Assembly (NCBI GenBank): GCA_964196155.1
Contig: CAXMRP010000170.1
Coordinates: 1 to 23,457, forward strand
DNA: 23,457 nt
Direction of reading: 5' to 3'
Source: CAXMRP01 sp964196155
GTDB taxonomy: Bacteria > Pseudomonadota > Alphaproteobacteria > Rhizobiales > Afifellaceae
The position numbers and the translations under genes are program-made. This document shows, one piece after another, positions 6,864 through 13,159 of this stretch; within the stretch, counting starts at the first letter, position 1, and the number at the start of each line of letters is the position of its first letter. The notes beneath the pieces were generated by a model. That model saw nothing but the letters and a program-made list of their open reading frames with translations, was not told where the DNA came from and did no database searches.

Positions 6864-7241
6864 GTGGAACGCCTGAAACAACGGCGGGATTTCGTCGCGG
6901 CTGCCAGAAGCCGGCGAAGATCAAACCGTGCCATGACAATTCAGTCGCGATGCCGGGACGATGACGGTCCGGCGCGCTATGGTTTGACGGTTACCAAGCG
7001 AACAGCAAAAAAAGCGGTTGAACGCAATCGCATCCGGCGGCGGCTGCGTGCTGCGATCGGCCACGCCACCGGTAAGGATGATCACGCCAGCTGCGATATT
7101 GTGTTGATAGGCCGGCGGGAGGCAATGACGATGCCGTTTGGCACACTTGTATCGACACTGTCAGCAGACCTTTTAAAAATCCCCGCCTGTCCCCAGATAC
7201 CAGACCAGGCCAACGGGCCTAACGCGCAAAAGGGCAAATAG
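6864..7241 (+). CDS. rnpA: Ribonuclease P protein component
   Basis: A 125-aa basic protein that binds the RNase P RNA and helps it remove 5' leaders from tRNA precursors. The start is GTG (MERLKQRRDF), which gives the family's usual N-terminal LKxRxDF helix. The central RNR signature is present (RNRIRRRLR, about 54-62), and the conserved YGLTVTKR strand is at about 39-46. The C-terminus has a Pro/Gln/Asn-rich tail of about 20 residues beyond the core. The gene is only 8 nt downstream of rpmH and 7 nt upstream of yidC, so all three should be cotranscribed. No yidD lies between rnpA and yidC, although many bacteria have one there. Confidence 0.95.
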   Translation: MERLKQRRDFVAAARSRRRSNRAMTIQSRCRDDDGPARYGLTVTKRTAKKAVERNRIRRRLRAAIGHATGKDDHASCDIVLIGRREAMTMPFGTLVSTLSADLLKIPACPQIPDQANGPNAQKGK

Positions 7242-7248
7242 CCAAGCC

Positions 7249-9207
7249 ATGCAAAACAACCGCAACGTCATTGTTGCCATCGCCCTGTCTTTTCTTGTGC
7301 TCCTGGGCTGGCAGTATTTTATCGCCGGACCCAAACTCACGGTAGAGCGCCAGAAACAGGCTGCGGAACAAGCGGCACAACAGGCCGAACAGCTTGGCAG
7401 CACGGCGCCCGGCGCTGGTGGCGTTGCCGGAACCGCGGCCAATCAGGCAGGTAACAGTGCATCGGGAACCGGCATTTCCAGCCCCGGCGCGCCGACGATT
7501 CCCGGCAGCGATGCCGCAGGCGGGGCTACCAGCGAGGCGACACCGGTCCTGCCCGGCGATGCGGCGGCATTACCGCAGGCCCGGGAGGCTGCCCTGTCCC
7601 TCAGCGCGCGGGTGACAATTTCCACCCCAAAGCTGAAAGGGTCAATCAATCTGACCGGCGGGCGGATTGATGATCTTCTCCTCACTAAATACCGCGAAAC
7701 GCTGGATGCCAGTTCGCCGCTGATCGAATTCCTGTCGCCGGTGGGAAGCGCTTCGCCATACTACGCCGAATTTGGCTGGGTCACGACGCCAGACGGGCCA
7801 CCGGTTCCGGGCGTCGATACCGTCTGGAAAACTGACCGGGATGCGCTATCGGTCGGCCAGCCGGTGACGCTGACCTGGGACAATGGGAGCGGGCTGACGT
7901 TTACGCGGCAGATTTCGGTTGACGAGGATTACCTGTTTTCCGTGACACAGGGTGTTGCCAATTCGGGAACAGATGCCGCGACGCTCTATCCCTACGGGCT
8001 GGTCCACCGGCGCGGCGATCCGAATGCCTCCGGCTTTTTCATCCTGCATGAAGGGATGACTGCCGCCATTCAGGGCGCCGACGACGACAAACCGCTGTTG
8101 GAGCTGACCAAATACAAAAAACTCGACACGATTGAATCCTTCGCGGCCGAAACCGGCTGGGTGGGGATTGCCGACAAATACTGGGCGACCGCGCTTATCC
8201 CCGCCGGTGAATCGGGTTTTGAAGGGCGGTTTGTGCCCGGCAAGATTGGCGAAATACCGACCTATCAGGCTGATTATCGCGGCGACGCGGTGGTGGTGTC
8301 CGCCGGTGGTTCGGCCAGCACACAGACCCGACTCTTTGCCGGCGCCAAGGAATACAGCGTTCTCAGTGCCTACAAGGACAATCCCGGCATTGCGCGGATC
8401 GATGACCTGATCGACTGGGGCTGGTTCTATTTCCTCACCCGCCCGATGTTTCTGGTCATTCACTGGCTGGTCGGCCAGATCGGTAATTTCGGCCTGGCGA
8501 TCCTCGCCGTGACGGTGTTGGTAAAGGCCATCTTCTTCCCGCTTGCCAACAAGTCCTACGCGTCGATGAGCAAGATGAAGAAGGTGCAGCCGGAAGTGAA
8601 AAAATTGCAGGAGCGGTTCAAGGATGACCGTGCGGCCCTGCAAAAAGAAATGATGGGTCTCTACAAGAAAGAAAAGATCAATCCGCTATCGGGTTGTTGG
8701 CCGATCGTCATCCAAATTCCGGTCTTTTTCTCGCTCTACAAGGTCCTGTTCGTCACCATCGAGATGCGGCACGCGCCGTTCTTCGGCTGGATTCAGGATC
8801 TTTCAGCGCCCGATCCCACTTCGTTCGTCAACCTGTTCGGATTGCTGCCGTTTACGCCGCCACAATTCCTGATGCTGGGCATCTGGCCGCTGCTGATGGG
8901 GATCACAATGTTTGTCCAGATGCGGATGAACCCGACGCCGCCGGACAAGACACAGGCGATGATCTTTGCCTGGATGCCGGTGATCTTCACCTTCATGCTG
9001 GCCTCGTTCCCGGCCGGCCTGGTGATCTACTGGGCGTGGAACAATTTCCTGTCGATCCTGCAACAAGGCACGATCATGCGACGCCACGGGGTGAAGATCG
9101 AACTGTGGGGCAATTTGAAATCGATGGTCGGCCGGGGTTCTTCGACGTCCGCAGATACCGGGGGCGAAGCCGAAAAGGACAAGCCAAAGAAAGACCCGGC
9201 TGAATAG
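7249..9207 (+). CDS. yidC: Membrane protein insertase YidC
   Basis: The 652-aa inner-membrane insertase and chaperone inserts proteins alone or with SecYEG. TM1 is at about 8-26 (VIVAIALSFLVLLGW), followed by an Ala/Gly/Pro-rich linker (about 35-120) that makes it longer than the 548-aa E. coli protein. The periplasmic beta-supersandwich domain (about 120-390) precedes the conserved five-TM core: GWFYFLTRPMF, the LANKSYASMSKMKK cytoplasmic hairpin start, NPLSGCWPIVIQIPVFFSLY and the C-terminal TMs. The hydrophilic-groove Arg of E. coli is Lys here (K426 in VLVKAIFFPL). A basic tail rich in Lys/Asp/Glu follows the last TM and may contact ribosomes. It is co-oriented and tightly spaced with rnpA upstream and engB downstream. 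Confidence 0.97.
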   Translation: MQNNRNVIVAIALSFLVLLGWQYFIAGPKLTVERQKQAAEQAAQQAEQLGSTAPGAGGVAGTAANQAGNSASGTGISSPGAPTIPGSDAAGGATSEATPVLPGDAAALPQAREAALSLSARVTISTPKLKGSINLTGGRIDDLLLTKYRETLDASSPLIEFLSPVGSASPYYAEFGWVTTPDGPPVPGVDTVWKTDRDALSVGQPVTLTWDNGSGLTFTRQISVDEDYLFSVTQGVANSGTDAATLYPYGLVHRRGDPNASGFFILHEGMTAAIQGADDDKPLLELTKYKKLDTIESFAAETGWVGIADKYWATALIPAGESGFEGRFVPGKIGEIPTYQADYRGDAVVVSAGGSASTQTRLFAGAKEYSVLSAYKDNPGIARIDDLIDWGWFYFLTRPMFLVIHWLVGQIGNFGLAILAVTVLVKAIFFPLANKSYASMSKMKKVQPEVKKLQERFKDDRAALQKEMMGLYKKEKINPLSGCWPIVIQIPVFFSLYKVLFVTIEMRHAPFFGWIQDLSAPDPTSFVNLFGLLPFTPPQFLMLGIWPLLMGITMFVQMRMNPTPPDKTQAMIFAWMPVIFTFMLASFPAGLVIYWAWNNFLSILQQGTIMRRHGVKIELWGNLKSMVGRGSSTSADTGGEAEKDKPKKDPAE

Positions 9208-9230
9208 GCCGCTCCTGCCCAGGTGCCGAC

Positions 9231-9854
9231 ATGACTGATCTGTTTGCCGGTTCGTGGCGGTTTGTCCTTTCGGCACCCAACGTGACGTCGCTACCGGCGG
9301 AAGGGCCGCTGGAGGTTGCCTTTGCCGGGCGCTCAAACGTTGGCAAATCCAGCCTGATCAATGCGCTGGTCGGCCAGTCGGGTCTGGCCCGCACGTCCAA
9401 TACGCCCGGGCGCACGCAATCGCTCAATTTCTTTGTACCGGATCAAAATCAGGCAGACGAGGAAACCCTGCCGCCGATCGTGCTCGTCGATCTGCCCGGA
9501 TACGGTTTTGCCAAGGCGCCGAAAAACGCCATCGAAGCGTGGACGCGGCTGATCCGCCGTTATCTTTCCGGCCGGGCCACCTTGAAACGGGTTTTTGTGC
9601 TTGTCGATGCCCGCCACGGCCTGAAGGCCGGCGATCTCGATATGTTGACGATGCTGGATCGCGCCGCGGTGTCCTATCAGGTTGTGCTGACCAAGGGTGA
9701 CAAGATCAAGCCGCCAGCACTCACCCGACTGACTGGCGAAACAGAAGCGGCGATTGCCAAGCGCCCGGCGGCGTATCCGCAAGTGCTGGCGACTTCCAGC
9801 AACAAAGCGATCGGGCTTGATGAATTGCGGCGGACGATCTCGGATCTGATCTGA
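9231..9854 (+). CDS. engB: Ribosome biogenesis GTPase YsxC/EngB
   Basis: A 207-aa TRAFAC-class GTPase required for late assembly of the 50S subunit. The G-motifs are in order: G1 GRSNVGKSS (33-41), G2/switch I TPGRTQ (58-63), G3 DLPGYG (87-92), G4 TKGDK (154-158) and a terminal TSS G5. Length is normal for the family. AGGTG lies about 6 nt before the ATG. It follows yidC by 23 nt, and the link between yidC and engB is conserved across Alphaproteobacteria. Confidence 0.96.
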   Translation: MTDLFAGSWRFVLSAPNVTSLPAEGPLEVAFAGRSNVGKSSLINALVGQSGLARTSNTPGRTQSLNFFVPDQNQADEETLPPIVLVDLPGYGFAKAPKNAIEAWTRLIRRYLSGRATLKRVFVLVDARHGLKAGDLDMLTMLDRAAVSYQVVLTKGDKIKPPALTRLTGETEAAIAKRPAAYPQVLATSSNKAIGLDELRRTISDLI

Positions 9855-9963
9855 GCCAAGGCATCAACCACTGCGCCAGCATCGCGATTGTCCTTGCCAC
9901 CGGATGCCGTTATCACAGATCGCAGGCGACATAGTTTCCCACCCGGATTTGACCATTCCAGCC

Positions 9964-10878
9964 ATGAGCAGCCCGACACCACATCCAAAAGGCCCGGCCA
10001 CTTCCGGCCACGACAAGGCCCGGCTGATTGCTTCCGCCCTGCCCTTCATGCAGCGCTATTCAGGCAAAACGGTTGTCGTCAAATATGGCGGCAACGCCAT
10101 GGGCGACGCGGTATTGTCGAAAGCCTTTGCCCGCGATATCGCGCTTTTGAAACAATCCGGGGTCAACCCGATCGTGGTGCATGGCGGCGGCCCGCAAATT
10201 GCAGATATGCTGAAGCGGCTGGGGATAGAAAGCCAGTTTCACGATGGCCTGCGGATCACCGATGAAAAAACCGTGGAAGTGGTGGAAATGGTGCTTGCCG
10301 GCTCCATCAACAAAGAGATCGTCACCGCCATAAATGCCGAGGGCGCGTGGGCCATCGGCCTGTGCGGCAAGGATGGCAGCATGGTCTCCGCCGAACCGGT
10401 GAAGCGGACTGTGGTCGATCTGGATTCCAATATCGAAAAAATCGTCGACTTGGGTTTTGTTGGCGAGCCGGCGAAGGTCGATCGGCGGCTGCTTGATCTT
10501 CTGGCGCGCTCGGAGATGATCCCGGTGATCGCGCCGATTGCGCCGGGTCGGGACGGGCAGACCTACAATATCAACGCCGACACGTTTGCCGGCGCCATCG
10601 CCGGGGCGCTGAAGGCGGAACGGCTATTATTCCTCACCGATGTGCCAGGTGTTCTGGATGGCGACGGCAATCTGGTCAAGAAACTGACGACAGGCGAGGC
10701 CAAGGCAATGATCGGGGACGGTCGCATTTCCGGCGGCATGATCCCAAAGGTGGAGACCTGCATCGATGCGGTGGCGCAAGGGGTGGATGGCGTTGTTATC
10801 CTCAATGGCAAGGCGCCCCATGCGGTTTTGCTGGAACTGTTCACCGATGAGGGCGCCGGCACGATGATTTCGACATGA
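9964..10878 (+). CDS. argB: Acetylglutamate kinase
   Basis: ArgB phosphorylates N-acetyl-L-glutamate with ATP, the second step of arginine synthesis. With the start at ATG 9964 the protein has 304 aa, normal for the family. An upstream in-frame ATG at 9904 would add 20 residues; neither has a strong RBS. The amino-acid kinase motifs are KTVVVKYGGNAMG near the N-terminus, IVVHGGGPQI, and a late ADTFAGAIAGAL block followed by LLFLTDVPGVLD. An N-terminal helix of about 30 residues (HDKARLIASALPFMQRYSG) precedes the kinase core, as in ArgB proteins that form hexamers and respond to arginine; that regulation is inferred from family knowledge. The stop overlaps the next start by 4 nt. Confidence 0.95.
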   Translation: MSSPTPHPKGPATSGHDKARLIASALPFMQRYSGKTVVVKYGGNAMGDAVLSKAFARDIALLKQSGVNPIVVHGGGPQIADMLKRLGIESQFHDGLRITDEKTVEVVEMVLAGSINKEIVTAINAEGAWAIGLCGKDGSMVSAEPVKRTVVDLDSNIEKIVDLGFVGEPAKVDRRLLDLLARSEMIPVIAPIAPGRDGQTYNINADTFAGAIAGALKAERLLFLTDVPGVLDGDGNLVKKLTTGEAKAMIGDGRISGGMIPKVETCIDAVAQGVDGVVILNGKAPHAVLLELFTDEGAGTMIST

Positions 10879-11261
10879 GCGTGGCGCCACCTTTTGCTGC
10901 CGAGACCTATGGGATTATCCTCGGTACCGAGCAATATGAGGAATGCGTCGCCTTTTACGGCACGACCCTGGGCCTGCCGCTCTGGTTTGAAAAACCGTCG
11001 CTGACTTGTTTCCGCTTCGGCTCCGGCTATTTGATGGTCGAGCATGGTGGCGTTGCGGCACCGGATCGCAAAACAATGGATCAGAACCCGGCCATGTTGC
11101 GCTTCAACGTTGCCGACGTGGCCGCTGCCGCAGCAGAACTTGAACGACGTGGTGTAAATGTGACAATCGCCCACTATGACTGGGGCACGGTCGGCACATT
11201 CGCTGACCCGGATGGCAATCCGTGTGAACTCAAAAATGCCGACGACCCGTTCTTTGCCTGA
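10875..11261 (+). CDS. VOC-fold (glyoxalase/bleomycin-resistance-like) protein
   Basis: A single VOC module pair of 128 aa: betaalphabetabetabeta units around YGIILGTEQYEECVAFYGTT (12-31) and MLRFNVADVAAAAAELERRG (74-93), closing with the typical DPDGNPCEL (111-119). The usual first His metal ligand is Tyr/Gly here (near 12) and the third His position reads Met/Leu (74-75), while the two Glu positions (about 56 and 118) remain. A canonical glyoxalase I metal site is therefore incomplete, and another isomerase, dioxygenase-like or binding role is likelier. The ATG overlaps the argB stop (ATGA), so translation is coupled to argB. The substrate is unknown. Confidence 0.8.
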   Translation: MSVAPPFAAETYGIILGTEQYEECVAFYGTTLGLPLWFEKPSLTCFRFGSGYLMVEHGGVAAPDRKTMDQNPAMLRFNVADVAAAAAELERRGVNVTIAHYDWGTVGTFADPDGNPCELKNADDPFFA

Positions 11262-11349
11262 CTGCCGCTAAACGCCGCCGGTATTTTTAATTTCGGTTTT
11301 AGTCACGGCACCCTATATCCAGTGCTGCGCCGCACCGATCGCGCAAACT

Positions 11350-11353
11350 GGAG
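11350..11353 (+). promoter_or_regulatory. Ribosome-binding site of the GST gene
   Basis: GGAG lies 6 nt before the ATG at 11360, one of the few clear Shine-Dalgarno sequences in this window. It fixes the start of the glutathione S-transferase gene. A TATATC about 35 nt upstream in the 98-nt gap could be a -10 box, but no good -35 accompanies it. Confidence 0.55.
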
Positions 11354-11359
11354 AACACC

Positions 11360-11995
11360 ATGAAATTCTACAACGCTGATTTCTCGCCCAATACCCTGCG
11401 CGTTCGAGCTGTTGCCAACGAGTTGGATATCGAACTCGACATCATCGACATCGACCTGATGAAGGGTGAGCACAAGACCGAGGCGTACCTGGCGATCAAT
11501 CCAAACGGCAAGGTGCCGACCATGGTCGATGGCGATTTCGTGTTGTGGGAAAGCCGCGCAATCATGCGCTATCTCGCCAGCCTGAAGCCCGATGCCGGAC
11601 TTTATCCTGATGATAACAAACAGCGTGCCATCATCGACCAGTGGTCAAACTGGCAGGCCATCCATCTGGGTCCGGCGATGCAGGGGCTGGGGTTTGAACT
11701 CTTGTTCAAGACGCGGTTCGGCATGGGCGAACCCGACGAGACCGTGATTGAAACCCGGCGCAAGGAAATTGCCCAATTCCTGCCGGTTCTTGACGCAAAC
11801 CTGGCCGACAAGGAATGGGTGGCCGGAAAACTGAGCGTTGTTGATTTTTCAATGGCGAGTACCTTCATGGCGCGGGTCCCGTCCAGCATTTCGCTGGATG
11901 ATACGCCCCATGTTGCCGCCTGGATCGACCGGCTGGAGGCGCGTGCCTCATGGCAGGCAGCCGTGGCGCCGTTGCTGGCGCTGATGGCCGACTGA
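11360..11995 (+). CDS. Glutathione S-transferase family protein
   Basis: The 211-aa protein has the two-domain cytosolic GST layout. The thioredoxin-like N-terminal domain (1-78) has a candidate catalytic Ser9 in NADFSPNTLRVR, the cis-Pro motif NPNGKVPTM (48-56) and the glutathione-binding ESRAIMRYL (64-72). The all-helical C-terminal domain ends with the conserved capping-box region (SVVDFSMASTF). It conjugates or reduces with glutathione; the substrate cannot be told from sequence. It lies in a 98-nt-spaced position after the VOC gene, and both may belong to electrophile handling, but they are probably separate transcripts because this gene has its own RBS and leader. Confidence 0.92.
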   Translation: MKFYNADFSPNTLRVRAVANELDIELDIIDIDLMKGEHKTEAYLAINPNGKVPTMVDGDFVLWESRAIMRYLASLKPDAGLYPDDNKQRAIIDQWSNWQAIHLGPAMQGLGFELLFKTRFGMGEPDETVIETRRKEIAQFLPVLDANLADKEWVAGKLSVVDFSMASTFMARVPSSISLDDTPHVAAWIDRLEARASWQAAVAPLLALMAD

Positions 11996-12055
11996 CCGGG
12001 CTGAGGACGGCCAGGCAAATTGTCGGGCAAGATGGGCGGCGAACACGTGCGGCTG

Positions 12056-12069
12056 GCGCATTCGTGCGC
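12056..12069 (+). other. UUCG tetraloop hairpin between GST and nucleotidase genes
   Basis: GCGCA-TTCG-TGCGC is a perfect 5-bp stem closed on a UUCG loop, a very stable small fold. No T-tract follows, so an intrinsic terminator is not supported. It may protect the 3' end of the GST transcript. Confidence 0.3.
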
Positions 12070-12101
12070 ATGGTTGTGAAGGAACATTAATCGGTTCGCC
12101 C

Positions 12102-12107
12102 TATATT
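12102..12107 (+). promoter_or_regulatory. Putative -10 box directly before the nucleotidase start
   Basis: TATATT sits 6 nt before the ATG at 12114, so transcription from it would begin at or next to the A of the start codon. There is no useful Shine-Dalgarno (GAGG only 2 nt away). A leaderless mRNA is suggested. The -35 is not recognisable, so confidence is low. Confidence 0.3.
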
Positions 12108-12113
12108 GAGGCC

Positions 12114-12920
12114 ATGACTGATCGATCATCCCTCCTGCCGGACAGCAGCGCGGACACCCGTACCGATACGGACAATCCGGCAAACCAGACACCTGCCGTG
12201 GAGCTGTCGGCATTTGCCACTGTCGATGCGTGGATTTTCGATCTCGACAACACGCTTTATCCACGCCACTCGAACCTTTTTGCGCAAATTGATGAGCGTA
12301 TCCGGACCTATGTTGCAACACTCCTGAAAGTCGCCCCGGACGAGGCGCACGTGATCCAAAAGCGTTTTTACGAGGCGCACGGCACGACGCTGGCCGGTCT
12401 GATGGCCGAGCATCGTGTCGATCCGGATGATTTTCTTGAGTTTGTGCACGACATCGATCATTCGCCGGTGGCGCCGGATCCGGCTCTCGGTGCGGCGATC
12501 GAACGACTTCCGGGGCGCAAGTATATCTTCACCAACGGATCGCGGACGCACGCGGAAAAGGTTGCCGAACGCCTCGGCGTTACCAATCATTTCGAGGATA
12601 TTTTCGACATCGTTGCAGCCAAGCTGCTGCCCAAGCCGGCGCGCGAAACCTATGAGCGGTTTATCAACCGGTTCGATGTTCTCCCGGAAAAATCCGCCAT
12701 GTTCGAGGATCTGGTGCGCAATCTTATGGTGCCAAAATCAATCGGTATGCGCACTGTTCTGGTCGTCCCGTCGCAGATCAAGGGAACGGTGGCAGAAAGT
12801 TGGGAACGGGAAGGCCATGGCGCCGGCACTGCCGATGATGCGGTCGATTTCGTCACCGACAATCTGTCGGTCTTCGTCACCGCCGTTGCCGATGCGCTGG
12901 ATGGTCACGCCGCGCCCTGA
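12114..12920 (+). CDS. HAD-family pyrimidine 5'-nucleotidase
   Basis: The 268-aa haloacid-dehalogenase phosphatase is of the Sdt1/pyrimidine 5'-nucleotidase type. Motif I is DLDNTLYP (43-50) with D43 nucleophile and D45 acid/base, motif II is TNGSRTH (140-146), the motif III Lys is probably K174 in KLLPKP, and motif IV is FEDLVRN (197-203). The helical cap lies between motifs I and II. It would dephosphorylate pyrimidine nucleoside monophosphates in the cytoplasm. The first 35 residues are a low-complexity Asp/Thr/Ser-rich extension not needed for the fold, so an internal start is possible. In Rhizobiales relatives, as I recall, this gene sits between argB and dapD; here the dap genes are absent. 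Confidence 0.85.
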   Translation: MTDRSSLLPDSSADTRTDTDNPANQTPAVELSAFATVDAWIFDLDNTLYPRHSNLFAQIDERIRTYVATLLKVAPDEAHVIQKRFYEAHGTTLAGLMAEHRVDPDDFLEFVHDIDHSPVAPDPALGAAIERLPGRKYIFTNGSRTHAEKVAERLGVTNHFEDIFDIVAAKLLPKPARETYERFINRFDVLPEKSAMFEDLVRNLMVPKSIGMRTVLVVPSQIKGTVAESWEREGHGAGTADDAVDFVTDNLSVFVTAVADALDGHAAP

Positions 12921-12964
12921 ACACAATCGCGCCGGTCGGACCAAGATAAAATTGCCGGTATTGT

Positions 12965-13060
12965 AGGAGGCTGGACGGCAACCCGTGCCGGAACTCGTTG
13001 GGGCTGCTTCCTTCCGGACCTGACCCGGTTGGCGAGTGGCTCGTCCACCGCCAACCTCCC
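12965..13060 (-). ncRNA. ffs: Signal recognition particle RNA (4.5S, small bacterial type)
   Basis: The minus strand carries the universal SRP domain IV core GGTCAGGTCCGGAAGGAAGC, which binds the Ffh M domain. The flanking arms pair to close a single long hairpin: GGGAGGTTGG at the 5' end against CCAGCCTCC at the 3' end. The size of about 96 nt fits the Alu-less RNA of Proteobacteria. Together with Ffh it targets nascent membrane proteins to FtsY and SecYEG, and YidC is encoded nearby. The ends are inferred from the promoter and the terminal pairing and could shift by a few nt. It is transcribed away from dnaX and toward the nucleotidase gene. Confidence 0.95.
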
Positions 13061-13066
13061 GCGCCC

Positions 13067-13095
13067 TATATCGCCCCTTCGCCCGCACATCGCAA
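13067..13095 (-). promoter_or_regulatory. Predicted promoter of the SRP RNA gene
   Basis: On the minus strand TTGCGA (13095-13090) is followed after exactly 17 nt by GATATA (13072-13067), and the RNA's 5' GGGAGG begins about 7 nt farther on. The spacing to the structural 5' end supports this as the ffs promoter. It diverges from the dnaX promoter. Confidence 0.55.
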
Positions 13096-13124
13096 CCCCG
13101 GTGTGCCCAGGTACTGGAATCTGC

Positions 13125-13153
13125 TTCACGACCGGCCATGCAGGGCGTATGAA
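13125..13153 (+). promoter_or_regulatory. Predicted dnaX promoter giving a leaderless mRNA
   Basis: TTCACG (13125-13130), a 17-nt spacer and TATGAA (13148-13153) match sigma70 consensus at 4 of 6 positions in each box. The expected start point, 6-7 nt after the -10, falls on or beside the A of the dnaX ATG at 13160. No Shine-Dalgarno precedes this ATG. A leaderless transcript is the simplest reading. Confidence 0.4.
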
Positions 13154-13159
13154 TGGGCG

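Noticed and set aside
6281..6939. Minus-strand ORFs across the VTT-rpmH gap (134 and 152 aa)
   Set aside because: They run antisense through rpmH, rnpA or the rpmH promoter and show no family pattern; the region is better explained as regulatory DNA.
7846..8643. Minus-strand ORF of 265 aa inside yidC
   Set aside because: Shadow of yidC; no recognisable motif.
12998..13159. N-terminal extension of dnaX
   Set aside because: The extra 54 codons cross the SRP RNA gene and both promoters; DnaX homology begins only after the ATG at 13160.
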